From contig CATXJC010000009.1 of the NCBI GenBank assembly GCA_958369755.1, positions 1-50,004 on the forward strand: 50,004 nucleotides of DNA. The letters run 5' to 3'. Source of the DNA: an uncultured Prevotella sp. (GTDB lineage Bacteria > Bacteroidota > Bacteroidia > Bacteroidales > Bacteroidaceae). A program made the position numbers and the translations under genes. This document shows, piece after piece, positions 1 through 8,331 of this stretch. The notes below the pieces were generated by a model that searched no databases, was not told where the DNA came from, and saw nothing but the letters and a program-made list of their open reading frames with translations. Positions within the stretch are counted from its first letter, which is position 1. Each line of letters begins with the position of its first letter.

Positions 1-52
1 GAGCGTCAGATTGTGGTTCTGAATGTCGTGGGTTCGAGTCCCACCTTCCACC
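1..52 (+). tRNA. tRNA-His (GTG), 3' part
   Basis: The window opens inside a tRNA. The anticodon stem is TCAGA (6-10) with TCTGA (18-22) around the loop TTGTGGT, giving anticodon GTG at 13-15, which reads His codons. The T arm is GTGGG-TTCGAGT-CCCAC at 28-44. The 3' acceptor strand CTTCCAC (45-51) is followed by C at 52, the discriminator expected for tRNA-His. The 5' acceptor strand and D arm lie outside the window. A complete CCA end does not appear to be encoded if the acceptor stem is seven pairs. Confidence 0.93.
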
Positions 53-61
53 CAAGATAAG

Positions 62-96
62 CCCTGCAAGATTCATTTCTTGCAGGGTTTCTTGTT
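62..96 (+). terminator. Intrinsic terminator after tRNA-His
   Basis: A perfect 9-bp stem, CCCTGCAAG (62-70) with CTTGCAGGG (79-87) and an 8-nt loop, is followed by TTTCTTGTT. It lies ten bases after the tRNA end. Confidence 0.85.
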
Positions 97-184
97 ATAT
101 ATCCGTATTGAGCGGAAATTCTTTTTTGTCATATAAACGAATTGCAATAGTACTTCTTTAAGTATATTATAGACTGAAAACATA

Positions 185-226
185 CAAAAAAGCCTGCTAA
201 GGGAAGAAAATATCCCTCTAGCAGGC
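185..226 (-). terminator. Terminator of the tsaC-end operon
   Basis: On the minus strand, GCCTGCTA..AGGGA pairs with TCCCT..TAGCAGGC across a short A/T-rich loop, then comes TTTTTTG (185-191 on the plus strand). It sits 27 bases beyond the last gene and is the first strong minus-strand terminator seen downstream of 6827. This supports a single long operon. Confidence 0.8.
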
Positions 227-252
227 ATTTCATATAAGGATGAATTGAAAAC

Positions 253-825
253 TTATCTGATTACTTTCACTTCACCATCCTTAGCAATCTTAACGATGCT
301 GGAAGGCTGATGAGGTTTATGCTCCTGACGGCGGCTCCAGCAAACATAATCTACAGCATTGAGGATTTCCTCGGAGATGTCGCGATAATTCTGTGCAGCA
401 GGCTCACCACTCACATTAGCACTTGTACTTACAATAGGCTTCTGAAAACGGTAACAGAGTTGTTTGGAGAAAGGCTCATAGGTTATACGCATCGCCAGAC
501 TTCCATCCTCTGCTACCAGATTATTAGCCACACCACTCGCATCATCAAGAATAACCGTAGTAGGCTTTACAGGCATGGCAGCATCGATGAAATCCCATGC
601 CACCTGTGGCACATTGCGGAAATAACGCGCCATGCGGTCAGCAGAATCTATCAGGCAGATAAGCGCCTTAGAATCGTCACGTTTCTTTATTTCATAAACT
701 TTCTTTACCGCTTCAGGGTTGGTGGCGTCGCATCCTATGCCCCATACGGTATCTGTAGGATAGAGTATCACTCCACCCTTTCGCATGCACTCTATAGCAC
801 GCTTGATGTCTTCTTCTACAGTCAT
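253..825 (-). CDS. tsaC: L-threonylcarbamoyladenylate synthase (Sua5/YrdC/YwlC family)
   Basis: This enzyme makes threonylcarbamoyl-AMP from threonine, bicarbonate and ATP, the first step of the t6A37 modification of tRNAs that read ANN codons. The 190-residue protein is a stand-alone YrdC domain without the extra C-terminal Sua5 domain. Visible family motifs are PTDTVWGIG (23-31), a basic KKRDDSKAL segment near 47-55 that fits the ATP and threonine site, and STSANVSG (about 133-140), with PSSIVK near the C-terminus. It is the last gene of the probable minus-strand operon, 37 bp after fmt and followed by a strong terminator. Both neighbours act on tRNA, which fits a translation-related group. 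The family call is firm; the symbol could also be ywlC. Confidence 0.93.
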   Translation of the reverse strand: MTVEEDIKRAIECMRKGGVILYPTDTVWGIGCDATNPEAVKKVYEIKKRDDSKALICLIDSADRMARYFRNVPQVAWDFIDAAMPVKPTTVILDDASGVANNLVAEDGSLAMRITYEPFSKQLCYRFQKPIVSTSANVSGEPAAQNYRDISEEILNAVDYVCWSRRQEHKPHQPSSIVKIAKDGEVKVIR

Positions 826-862
826 AATACTATAAAACTAAAAATCAAAAATCTTTTGAATC

Positions 863-1957
863 TTAAAAATCGTCACTAACATCTTTCTTCAAACACTCAT
901 AATAAGCTATGTCCTTCATACCATTGAGAAAAGCAGAAGCATCCATGCGTTTCTTGCCACTGAGCTGCAACTCCTGAATAATGAGCCATTCATCAAGGCA
1001 GGCTACTTGTAACGACTTCCCCTCAACGCGGAACGATCCCACAGGCGCATCACCACGCTTCATACATGAAAGACGGGTAGAAAATATCTTAAGTACCTGA
1101 ATTTTCTGTGTACTCTGCTTATGGGATGGATGAGTAGTAGGCTCAGGGAACCTCACATAATCATCATCTCCCTTAGGATCGTCAAAGAATACTACTGTCT
1201 CCTTCTTCTTAATTTCAGTCCATGCACCAGGGTATGGAGAAAGACCGCGGATGAAATCATACACCTGTTTGGCAGGCTTGTGGAAGTCGATGCGGCAGGT
1301 ATCCTTGAAGATTTTCGGAGCCGGCTTGAGTTCGGCACCCTGTCCTATCATTTCGCTCTGAGGAATGGAACCGATATTGCCATCGGCAGCGATGAGCGCA
1401 TCAATGGTTTCCAGCGCCAATTCTGCACCAAGATGCATCAACCCGTCGTAAACATACTCCACATTTGCCGTCTCCGGAATAGGAAAACGTTTCTGCAGAA
1501 TGATGCGACCGGTATCAATATCGTGGTCGAGGAAGAAGGTGGTAACACCCGTCTCCTTCTCGCCATTAATCACTGCCCAGTTGATAGGCGCCGCACCGCG
1601 ATACTGCGGAAGGAGGGCTGCATGTACATTAAAAGTACCATATTTCGGCATCGCCCAAACCACCTCTGGCAGCATGCGGAAAGCAACTACCACCTGCAAG
1701 TCAGCCTGATAAGAACACAACTGCTCCACAAAGTCAGGGTCCTTCATCTTTACAGGCTGCAGCACCGGTAAACCATGCTCTACGGCATACTGCTTAACCT
1801 GCGAAGGTTGCAGCGTATCCTGATGTCTGCCCACCGGTTTATCAGGCTGCGTAACCACAGCCACCACGTTGTAACCGCCCTCTACCAGGCGCTTGAGGGA
1901 TTCCACCGCAAACTCCGGTGTTCCCATGAAAACAATTCTCAAATCCTTCTTCTCCAT
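863..1957 (-). CDS. fmt: Methionyl-tRNA formyltransferase
   Basis: Fmt transfers a formyl group from 10-formyl-tetrahydrofolate to Met on initiator tRNA in the cytosol. The N-terminal formyltransferase domain begins RIVFMGTPEFA. It carries the catalytic set: Asn and His in NVHAALLPQYRGAAPINWA (about 111-127) and Asp in LDHDIDTG (about 143-150). A C-terminal tRNA-binding domain follows. At 364 residues it is longer than the usual 310-330. The excess is mainly a hydrophilic insertion near residues 258-285 (DDPKGDDDYVRFPEP and following), which looks like a lineage-specific loop. It lies 80 bp downstream of the chloride channel gene, a spacer with GAAGAGT heptad repeats, and 37 bp upstream of the threonylcarbamoyl-AMP synthase. 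Confidence 0.96.
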   Translation of the reverse strand: MEKKDLRIVFMGTPEFAVESLKRLVEGGYNVVAVVTQPDKPVGRHQDTLQPSQVKQYAVEHGLPVLQPVKMKDPDFVEQLCSYQADLQVVVAFRMLPEVVWAMPKYGTFNVHAALLPQYRGAAPINWAVINGEKETGVTTFFLDHDIDTGRIILQKRFPIPETANVEYVYDGLMHLGAELALETIDALIAADGNIGSIPQSEMIGQGAELKPAPKIFKDTCRIDFHKPAKQVYDFIRGLSPYPGAWTEIKKKETVVFFDDPKGDDDYVRFPEPTTHPSHKQSTQKIQVLKIFSTRLSCMKRGDAPVGSFRVEGKSLQVACLDEWLIIQELQLSGKKRMDASAFLNGMKDIAYYECLKKDVSDDF

Positions 1958-1998
1958 AAAACACTAATATTTTAAAATAAAACCAGCAAAGCCGTTGA

Positions 1999-2037
1999 AT
2001 TCTTCACTCTTCGGTCTTCACTCTTCACTTAAAACTC
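1999..2037 (-). repeat. GAAGAGT heptad array in the CLC-fmt spacer
   Basis: On the coding strand, right after the CLC stop codon, the spacer reads GTGAAGAGTGAAGACCGAAG and continues AGTGAAGAATTC, an approximate 7-nt period. It belongs to the heptad class seen in the trp operon but has no clear inverted partner here. Confidence 0.6.
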
Positions 2038-3852
2038 CTACTCTGCCGACATATCCGCTACAATCTGCCTGTACATGGAATAGATTCTAGTACGGCTGAT
2101 GTAACCCTTCAGTACGCCTGCCACATCTATCACTGGCAGCTGGGCGGCATCGGTTTTATCAAATTTCTGCATCACCTCGTCCATACTGTCATGTTCGGTA
2201 AGAACGGCAGAAGGCTGCATCATCAGCTGACGCACGGTGAAATGCTGATACAGTTCGGTGCGGAAGATGATGTGGCGAATCTTCGTAATATCTATTACTC
2301 CCAACAGCACACCCGCCTGATCCAAAACAGGCAGAAAGTTGTTGTTACTGCGACTTATCTCACTCACCAGCTTGCTCATCGGCAGATCCGGACCTACCGG
2401 ATGATAATCTTTCTCTATGACATCCTGCATGCCCAGCAGGGTGAGCGCAGCCTTGTCAATATGGTGGGTGAGCAGCTTGCCCTCTCTAGCCAGACGCAGA
2501 GCGTAGATGCTGTGACTCTCGAAGATGCTGATGGTGAGCAGCGAAGAGATGCACACTATCATCAGCGGCATGAAGAGCTGGTAGCCGCCCGTGAGTTCGG
2601 CGATGAGGAAGATGCCCGTAAGCGGTGCATGCATCACGCCCGTAATGAGGCCCGCCATACCCATCAGTGTAAAGTTCTGCTCAGGAACATAGACACCTAC
2701 CTGATTCACATTCCAAAGGCGCGCAAAGAGGAAACCGGCAAAACCTCCGATAATGAGCGAAGGAGCAAAGGTACCACCGCATCCGCCACTACCATTGGTG
2801 GCCGAGGTGGCAAAAACCTTGGTAAAGGTTACCAAGGCGATGTAGAGGATGAGCAGCTGGTTGTGCCCGTAGAAGAGCGAACGGCTCATCACCTGCCCCC
2901 AGTCTTCCACATTCTGTCCCTTCAGCAGCACGTTGACAGCCGAATATCCCTCGCCATAGAGCGAAGGGAAGAGGAAGATGAGCGAACTCAGAATCAGTCC
3001 ACCAAAGAGCAGCTTTACGTATGGATAAGGCGAAAGCTTGGCAAAGAAGCCCTCGCATGCCGACATGGTGCGCATGAAATAAAGGCTCACCAAACCACAA
3101 AAGATGCCCAATAACAAGCAGGCAGGCACGCGGTCGAGCGCCCACGGACTGGTAAGCGTAAAATCGAAAAGACTCTTGGAGCCCATCAGGATGTAGGTAA
3201 AGCAAGTAGCTGTTACACAACTGATAAGGATAGGCAGCAAGGAAGCCATGCTCAAGTCTACCATCAGCACCTCAAGCGTAAACACGAGTCCGGCAATAGG
3301 CGCCTTAAAGATTCCAGCAATGGCTGCAGAGGCGCCACAGCCCACCAACAGAATCATGGTTTTCTTGTCCATGCGGAAGATTTGTCCCAGGTTTGAGCCG
3401 ATGGCCGAACCCGTGAGCACAATAGGAGCCTCGGCTCCCACGGAACCACCGAAACCGATGGTGATACCTGATGCCACCACCGATGACCAGCAGTTGTGGG
3501 CCTTGAGCTTGGAATTTTTGGTAGAAATGGCGTAAAGCACACGGGTGATACCGTGGGAAATATTATCTCTGACCACATATTTAATAAAGAGCATGGTGAG
3601 GTAAATGCCCACAATCGGGAAGAGCAGGAAGAGCAGGTTATAGGTGCCCTTGTTAAATCCCGAAGTGAGCAGCAACTGTATTTCGTGCACAATGCCGTGC
3701 AGGAAATATCCTGCCACCGACGCCAGAAGGCCGATGATAAAAGCCAGGATAAGGGTCATCTGGCGGTCAGAAATATGTTTTTTCTGCCAATCCACCATCT
3801 TACTGACCCATCCCTCTTTCTGCTCGTTGTAATCTAGAATTTCTTCATCCAT
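2038..3852 (-). CDS. CLC-family chloride channel/transporter with two CBS domains
   Basis: This is an inner-membrane anion channel or H+/Cl- exchanger. Roughly residues 30-440 are a run of hydrophobic helices. The selectivity-filter motifs are recognisable: GSVGAEAP at 136-143, where Glu141 matches the gating glutamate of the usual G(K/R)EGP motif, and GSGGCGGTFAPSL around 354-366. The cytoplasmic C-terminus holds a pair of CBS domains (about 470-530 and 545-600) that normally bind adenine nucleotides. At 604 residues it is typical of CLC-CBS proteins. It begins 15 bp after the prfC stop, so the two are almost certainly co-transcribed. Whether it is a channel or an antiporter cannot be settled from the sequence alone. 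Confidence 0.93.
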   Translation of the reverse strand: MDEEILDYNEQKEGWVSKMVDWQKKHISDRQMTLILAFIIGLLASVAGYFLHGIVHEIQLLLTSGFNKGTYNLLFLLFPIVGIYLTMLFIKYVVRDNISHGITRVLYAISTKNSKLKAHNCWSSVVASGITIGFGGSVGAEAPIVLTGSAIGSNLGQIFRMDKKTMILLVGCGASAAIAGIFKAPIAGLVFTLEVLMVDLSMASLLPILISCVTATCFTYILMGSKSLFDFTLTSPWALDRVPACLLLGIFCGLVSLYFMRTMSACEGFFAKLSPYPYVKLLFGGLILSSLIFLFPSLYGEGYSAVNVLLKGQNVEDWGQVMSRSLFYGHNQLLILYIALVTFTKVFATSATNGSGGCGGTFAPSLIIGGFAGFLFARLWNVNQVGVYVPEQNFTLMGMAGLITGVMHAPLTGIFLIAELTGGYQLFMPLMIVCISSLLTISIFESHSIYALRLAREGKLLTHHIDKAALTLLGMQDVIEKDYHPVGPDLPMSKLVSEISRSNNNFLPVLDQAGVLLGVIDITKIRHIIFRTELYQHFTVRQLMMQPSAVLTEHDSMDEVMQKFDKTDAAQLPVIDVAGVLKGYISRTRIYSMYRQIVADMSAE

Positions 3853-3867
3853 CTTTTTTACATTGAT

Positions 3868-5454
3868 TTAGAATTCCGATGTGAAATGGAACTTGATGTG
3901 TTCAAAATCCTGCTGCGCCATGCTCAACACGTAGCCCGAATCGGCAAGAAAGACATCGCGCCCCTCAATATCCTTGGCCATGTACTGGTACTTGCGCTTC
4001 TTGAAGTTCTCGAGTTCCTTCTCGTCATCTGCCTCTATCCAGCAAGCCTTGTGAAGATGCACTGGCTCCCAGCGGCACTTGGCATTGTACTCGTTCTCCA
4101 GGCGGTACTGGATAACCTCGAACTGCAGCTGACCCACGGTGCCCACGATGCGGCGGCCGTTGAACTGGTTGACGAAGAGCTGCGCCACACCCTCGTTCAT
4201 GAGCTGCTCCAATCCCTTCTGGAACTGCTTGCTCTTCATCGGGTCATCATTCTCGATGTACTTGAAAAGGAGTGGAGAGAAGCTTGGCAAACCGCGAAAA
4301 TGCATCTTCTCTCCCTCCGTCAACGTATCTCCTATCTTGAAAATACCGTTGTCTGGCAAACCTACAATGTCACCCGGATAAGCCTCGTCAATGGTACTCT
4401 TGCGCTGTGCCATGAACTGGGTAGGCGAAGAGAAACGCACGTTTTTATCCAAGCGCACGTGGTAATATGGCTGATTTCTCACAAACTTGCCCGAGCATAT
4501 CTTACAGAAAGCGATGCAGGAGCGGTGGTTTGGATCAATATTGGCTGTAATCTTGAAGATGAAACCACTGAACTTAGGTTCTTCCGGCTTCACCAGTCGC
4601 TCCTCTGCCTGGGTGGGTCTAGGAGATGGAGCAATATGAACAAAACAGTCGAGGAGTTCCTGAACACCAAAATTGTTCAGTGCCGAACCGAAGAACACAG
4701 GTGCTACCTCGGCCGAACGGTAGGTTTCTTCCTCAAACTCAGGGTAAACACCATCTACCAGTTCCAGTTCCTCACGCAGTTGTGCAGCCTCACGTTCACC
4801 AACCCGCTCGTCGAGTTCTGAACTTTGGATGTCTACCTCTACCTTCTCGGTAACTCGCTGTTTGTTAGGGGTAAAGAGGTTCAGCTGATGCTCGTAGATG
4901 TTGTAAACGCCCTTGAAACGGGCGCCCTGACCGATAGGCCAGCTCAGCGGGCGAACCTTGATTTTGAGCTCTGCTTCCAACTCGTCGAGCACATCAAACG
5001 GGTCGCGTCCCTCACGGTCCATCTTGTTGATGAAGATGATTACCGGGGTATTTCTCATGCGGCACACCTCCATGAGTTTGCGGGTCTGTGCCTCCACACC
5101 CTTGGCAGAGTCAACCACGATGATGGCTGAATCTACGGCTGTAAGTGTGCGGTAGGTATCCTCGCAGAAGTCCTGGTGACCTGGAGTATCCAGGATATTC
5201 ACCTTATAAGGTTCTCCCTCCTGTCCGGCAGGGAGATAATCAAATTCCATTACAGATGTAGATACCGAGATACCACGCTGTTTCTCAATATCCATCCAGT
5301 CAGAAGTCGCAGTTTTGCGAATTTTGTTATTCTTTACGGCACCTGCCACCTGAATCTGTCCACCGAAAAGCAGAAACTTCTCGGTCAATGTTGTCTTACC
5401 AGCATCCGGGTGAGAGATAATGGCAAATGTTCTTCTTCTTTCTATTTCGTTCAT
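3868..5454 (-). CDS. prfC: Peptide chain release factor 3
   Basis: RF3 is the translational GTPase that recycles RF1/RF2 from the ribosome after termination. Length (528 residues) and domain order match the family. The N-terminal GTPase domain has P-loop SHPDAGKTT (about 14-22), switch II DTPGHQDF and the NKMD guanine-specificity motif. Beta-barrel domain II and the RF3-specific C-terminal domain follow (GRRIVGTVGQLQFEVIQYRL near 425-445). The sequence MDIEKQRGISV carries the switch I region. It is preceded by a 58-bp spacer with a GTGATTA repeat and followed after 13 bp by the CLC gene. Nothing is missing or frameshifted. Confidence 0.97.
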   Translation of the reverse strand: MNEIERRRTFAIISHPDAGKTTLTEKFLLFGGQIQVAGAVKNNKIRKTATSDWMDIEKQRGISVSTSVMEFDYLPAGQEGEPYKVNILDTPGHQDFCEDTYRTLTAVDSAIIVVDSAKGVEAQTRKLMEVCRMRNTPVIIFINKMDREGRDPFDVLDELEAELKIKVRPLSWPIGQGARFKGVYNIYEHQLNLFTPNKQRVTEKVEVDIQSSELDERVGEREAAQLREELELVDGVYPEFEEETYRSAEVAPVFFGSALNNFGVQELLDCFVHIAPSPRPTQAEERLVKPEEPKFSGFIFKITANIDPNHRSCIAFCKICSGKFVRNQPYYHVRLDKNVRFSSPTQFMAQRKSTIDEAYPGDIVGLPDNGIFKIGDTLTEGEKMHFRGLPSFSPLLFKYIENDDPMKSKQFQKGLEQLMNEGVAQLFVNQFNGRRIVGTVGQLQFEVIQYRLENEYNAKCRWEPVHLHKACWIEADDEKELENFKKRKYQYMAKDIEGRDVFLADSGYVLSMAQQDFEHIKFHFTSEF

Positions 5455-5492
5455 CCTGTTGTAAATATATAATAATGTATATTCTTAAAAAG

Positions 5493-5515
5493 TAATCACT
5501 AATAACTAATCACTA
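5493..5515 (-). repeat. TAGTGAT heptad array at the DUF4924 stop codon
   Basis: On the coding strand the TAG stop codon of the upstream gene (5513-5515) is itself the first base triplet of a TAGTGAT, TAGTTAT, TAGTGAT, TACTTTT series. The repeat therefore begins exactly at the stop codon. The same unit occurs after trpE. Confidence 0.65.
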
Positions 5516-6067
5516 CATGTCGTCATCATCAAACTTGAGTCCCTCGGTTCGGTCTTTGATGTAATAATCGCTGAGCAGACCTATGAAGACGGTAATCTCC
5601 TTGATGGCCCTTTCGGTTTCGGGCGTAATTTCCTTCTTCTGCAGGCGCAGCATCATCACACCATAGAGGGCATCGAGGCAGGTTTCAATCTCGTTGAGAT
5701 CCTTGTCGCCCCGCTGGCGCAGCTCTACGATGAAAGGCAGCACCTTGTAATATTCGGCATTGTAGATAGGAAACTTGGTGCTCTGCAGCAGCATGCCGTG
5801 CAGGTCAATGACGTCCTTGAGTATCACCTTATTAATATTAAGGTGTCCTCCCTCGCGCTTTCCCTCCTCGTTCATCATGCGAATCAGGTTGCCAAACCAG
5901 TCGAGTTCTTCCTCGCGCTGCTCAGGTGTAAAGTCGAACCGGTCTACATAATTTTTCTTGATGACAGGCAGCGAGCATCCGTAAGCTCGGATGATGTCCT
6001 CAATCTGCCACATATATAATAAGTATTCTGCGATACTTTTCTTTCTTAATTCTTGTGCTACAAACAT
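5513..6067 (-). CDS. DUF4924-like conserved protein of Bacteroidales
   Basis: A 184-residue, mostly helical, soluble protein with no signal peptide or membrane segment, starting MFVAQELRKKSIAEYLLYMWQIEDIIRAYG. The opening and the C-terminal segment (LSDYYIKDRTEGLKFDDDDM) resemble a Bacteroidales family that I recall as DUF4924; the name is from memory and was not searched. No catalytic motif is visible and no function is assigned. It lies 82 bp downstream of the LysE-like gene and 58 bp upstream of prfC, on the same strand, so it is probably co-transcribed with translation genes. The aspartate-rich tail is notable but common in short acidic C-termini. Confidence 0.7.
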   Translation of the reverse strand: MFVAQELRKKSIAEYLLYMWQIEDIIRAYGCSLPVIKKNYVDRFDFTPEQREEELDWFGNLIRMMNEEGKREGGHLNINKVILKDVIDLHGMLLQSTKFPIYNAEYYKVLPFIVELRQRGDKDLNEIETCLDALYGVMMLRLQKKEITPETERAIKEITVFIGLLSDYYIKDRTEGLKFDDDDM

Positions 6068-6092
6068 AAACTTTGAACTGTTAACTTTTGAA
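6068..6092 (-). repeat. AAAGTTC-type repeat before the DUF4924 start
   Basis: On the coding strand, AAAGTTCAAAAGTTAACAGT then TCAAAGTTT directly precedes the start codon. It resembles the AAAGTTC heptads upstream of trpB but is shorter and imperfect. Confidence 0.5.
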
Positions 6093-6149
6093 CTTTATGC
6101 TTTGCCTTCTTCTGATTGAAGGGGTGTTTAAAGACCTGTTTAAGGACTT

Positions 6150-6827
6150 TTAAAATTCCGGCAGATGATACAGATTGAAAATCGTGCCGAAGAGAGCGAT
6201 CATGGAGAAGATGATAACCACGCTGCCTATTACCTTATTGATAATGACGATGCCGTTGGTATCAAACTTGTTCCTAATCTTGTCGACGAGCCAGGTGAGT
6301 CCGAACCACCACAGCAGGGCTCCGAAGACGATGCTGAGATACCCTACTCCCATTTCTACCGGCATATCCGGTACGACGAAAGCAAACTGCGCGAAGGTGG
6401 CCATGAAGAGGAACACGATGAGCGGATTGGAGAGTGTTACGAGGAACGCCGTGATGCCGTTGTGCATCAGGGTACCCTGCTTGTTGCTCGACTTGTGCAT
6501 GTTCTTCATCGGGTCGCTTTTGAAGCAGTAGATTCCGAACACAAGGAGCATCAGACTGCCGAAAATCTGAAGATAGAACTTGTTCTCGGAGTTGCTCACA
6601 AAATCCATCACAAAACTCATGCCCAAGCCTGTAAACAGAGCATATACAATGTCGCTGCATGCGGCACCCACACCTGTTACAAACCCATACCAGCGACCCT
6701 TGTTGAGTGTACGTTGGATGCAAAGGATGCCTACCGGCCCCATAGGGGCTGAGGCAAGAACACCGATGACAATTCCTTTGAATATGAAGTCAAGGATGTT
6801 TATCTCAATTGGAAATGCTAAATTCAT
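6150..6827 (-). CDS. LysE/RhtB-type amino-acid exporter
   Basis: A polytopic inner-membrane protein of about 225 residues with roughly six hydrophobic segments. The LysE-family signature follows the first one: GVLASAPMGPVGILCIQRTLNKGRWYGF, then GVGAACSDIVYALFTGLG. Such proteins export amino acids or similar metabolites; the substrate is unknown. The start is placed at the internal ATG of MNLAFPIEINILDF. A longer reading would begin at a GTG at 6885-6887, but a TAACTTTG -7 promoter box (6858-6865) lies inside that extension, so the extension would not be in the mRNA. It is the promoter-proximal gene of the probable operon that runs to 253. Confidence 0.88.
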   Translation of the reverse strand: MNLAFPIEINILDFIFKGIVIGVLASAPMGPVGILCIQRTLNKGRWYGFVTGVGAACSDIVYALFTGLGMSFVMDFVSNSENKFYLQIFGSLMLLVFGIYCFKSDPMKNMHKSSNKQGTLMHNGITAFLVTLSNPLIVFLFMATFAQFAFVVPDMPVEMGVGYLSIVFGALLWWFGLTWLVDKIRNKFDTNGIVIINKVIGSVVIIFSMIALFGTIFNLYHLPEF

Positions 6828-6857
6828 CTTAGTATCGTTACAATTTCTAACAGTCGG

Positions 6858-6889
6858 CAAAGTTACAAAATTTCGGGCACAAAGCACAA
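6858..6889 (-). promoter_or_regulatory. Promoter of the lysE-to-tsaC operon
   Basis: On the minus strand TAACTTTG (6858-6865) matches the Bacteroidota -7 consensus TAnnTTTG. A TTG lies 21 bases upstream (6887-6889). The predicted start of transcription is 25-30 bases before the ATG at 6827. Confidence 0.65.
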
Positions 6890-6936
6890 TTTTTTCGCCT
6901 AAAAGTTCATTTTATATCCGTTTTTTATATTTTCGG

Positions 6937-6964
6937 GCACGGATTACACGGATTATGCGGATGT
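6937..6964. repeat. Short CGGATTACA tandem repeat
   Basis: CACGGATTACACGGATTATG followed by CGGATG is about three copies of a 9-nt unit, lying in the 310-bp divergent spacer between the exporter and the kinase gene. The rest of that spacer is A/T-rich and holds the two promoters only. Confidence 0.55.
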
Positions 6965-7088
6965 TCTGCATGAATATAAACAGGATTTAGGGCAACAGAG
7001 AAACTTCGGACAGCAAATCGTCTGGCAGAAAAAAAAAGAAATTAAAATTTTTTATATTTAAAAATAAACGAGATTCAAAAGTTTTCAG

Positions 7089-7096
7089 TATCTTTG
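7089..7096 (+). promoter_or_regulatory. -7 box of the ROK kinase gene
   Basis: TATCTTTG matches TAnnTTTG and lies 41 bases before the ATG. No TTTG is found at the -33 position (about 7066), so the promoter may be weak or assisted. Confidence 0.6.
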
Positions 7097-7137
7097 CCGA
7101 GAAATAAAATAATTCTAACTAATTTTAAATAATTAAC

Positions 7138-8118
7138 ATGACAGATAATACACTTAAACCGTACGTAATAGGCCTTGACCTCGGCGGTACAAATTCAGTT
7201 TTCGGCATCGTAGATGCTCGCGGAGAGATCAAAGCAACAACTGCCATCAAGACAGGCGGTTACGAAAAAGTTGAAGACTATGTGAAGGCAGCCGTAGAAG
7301 CTCTCCAGCCTATCATTGATACGGTAGGCGGCATTGACAAGATTAAGGCAATGGGTATCGGTGCGCCAAACGCAAACTATTATAATGGAACCATTGAATT
7401 CGCTCCAAATCTTCCTTGGGCACACGACGGAGTGGTACCATTGGCCAACTTGTTCAGCAAAGCCCTCGGCGGCTTGCCTGTAGGTATGACCAATGATGCC
7501 AACGCTGCTGCGCTCGGCGAGATGACATACGGTGTAGCAAGAGGCATGAAAAACTTCATCGACGTTACGCTCGGTACAGGCGTTGGCTCTGGTATCGTCA
7601 TCAACGGACAGATGGTTTACGGCTGCGACGGATTCGCAGGCGAATTGGGTCACGTTACCATGGTACGTGGCAAAGAGGGTCGTATCTGCGGATGCGGCCG
7701 TACAGGATGTCTCGAAGCTTACTGCTCTGCCACTGGTGTGGCTCGCACAGCTCGCGAGTATCTCGAGAAGAGCGATGAGCCTTCATTGCTCCGCGAGATG
7801 AACCCTGAGAATATTACATCTTATGATGTGAGCGTTGCTGCAGGCAAGGGCGACAAACTGGCACTGCGTGTATACGAGTTTACCGGCAAGATGCTCGGTG
7901 AGGCTTGTGCTGATTTCGCAGCCTTCTCTTCACCAGAGGCTTTCGTCTTCTTCGGTGGTCTGACCAAGGCTGGCGACCTCATCATGAAACCTATCCAGAA
8001 GGCTTATGATGAGCACGTGCTCCGCACCTTCAAGGGCAAGGCTAAATTCCTTGTTTCTACCCTTGATGGTAGTTCTGCTGCCGTACTCGGTGCGAGTGCT
8101 GTGGCTTGGGATATGTAA
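7138..8118 (+). CDS. ROK-family sugar kinase (probable glucokinase)
   Basis: This kinase phosphorylates a hexose, most likely glucose, with ATP in the cytosol. The 326-residue protein opens with the ROK phosphate-binding motif VIGLDLGGTNSVFGIVD (11-27). It has the catalytic Asp region NDANAAALGE and the zinc-binding cluster GRICGCGRTGCLEAYCSATG (about 181-200) typical of ROK proteins. The GELGHVTM segment before it carries the sugar-contacting Glu and His. The gene stands alone on the plus strand, diverges from the LysE-like operon and ends at a strong terminator facing the trp operon. Glucokinase is the most likely activity in Bacteroidota ROK proteins of this length, but N-acetylhexosamine or mannose specificity cannot be excluded. 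Confidence 0.9.
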   Translation: MTDNTLKPYVIGLDLGGTNSVFGIVDARGEIKATTAIKTGGYEKVEDYVKAAVEALQPIIDTVGGIDKIKAMGIGAPNANYYNGTIEFAPNLPWAHDGVVPLANLFSKALGGLPVGMTNDANAAALGEMTYGVARGMKNFIDVTLGTGVGSGIVINGQMVYGCDGFAGELGHVTMVRGKEGRICGCGRTGCLEAYCSATGVARTAREYLEKSDEPSLLREMNPENITSYDVSVAAGKGDKLALRVYEFTGKMLGEACADFAAFSSPEAFVFFGGLTKAGDLIMKPIQKAYDEHVLRTFKGKAKFLVSTLDGSSAAVLGASAVAWDM

Positions 8119-8148
8119 AAAGGTTTTACAAAAAGAAATATTTTCATC

Positions 8149-8163
8149 TTCCCATTATGGGAA
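8149..8163. other. Small palindrome after the ROK kinase
   Basis: TTCCCATTATGGGAA is a 15-nt near-perfect palindrome 30 bases after the stop codon. No U-tract follows, so it is not a good terminator by itself. The 60 bases that follow, up to the terminator at 8233, contain CCTCG/CGAGG arms but no recognised RNA. Confidence 0.45.
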
Positions 8164-8232
8164 ATGATTTAGTTTTAGGTTAGTATTTCTCGTGAAACCT
8201 CGTGAGAGGCATGTAGCGAGGGTTATATGGTA

Positions 8233-8272
8233 AAAGCCTGGCACTCGAGAGAGCGTCAGGCTTTGCTTTTTT
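8233..8272 (+). terminator. Terminator of the ROK kinase gene
   Basis: AAAGCCTG (8233-8240) pairs with CAGGCTTT (8257-8264), the stem extends inward with CTC/GAG, and GCTTTTTTC follows. It lies 115 bases after the stop. Confidence 0.8.
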
Positions 8273-8283
8273 CTTATCATAAA

Positions 8284-8328
8284 CAAAAAACCTCAACAAC
8301 CACCATGCGGTCATGGTGGTCATTAAGG
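8284..8328 (-). terminator. Terminator of the trp operon
   Basis: On the minus strand CCTTAATGACCACCATG pairs with CATGGTGGTTGTTGAGG around an ACCG loop, then TTTTTTG follows (8284-8290 on the plus strand). It begins three bases after the trpG stop and closes the trp operon. Confidence 0.88.
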
Positions 8329-8331
8329 TCA

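Noticed and set aside
2191..3114. Long plus-strand frame of 307 codons inside the CLC gene
   Set aside because: It is the antisense shadow of a well-supported gene; no family features or promoter were seen. Similar shadows lie opposite prfC, trpE and trpB.
6828..6887. GTG-initiated N-terminal extension of the LysE-like protein
   Set aside because: The extension contains the -7 promoter box TAACTTTG, and the family N-terminus fits the internal ATG at 6827.
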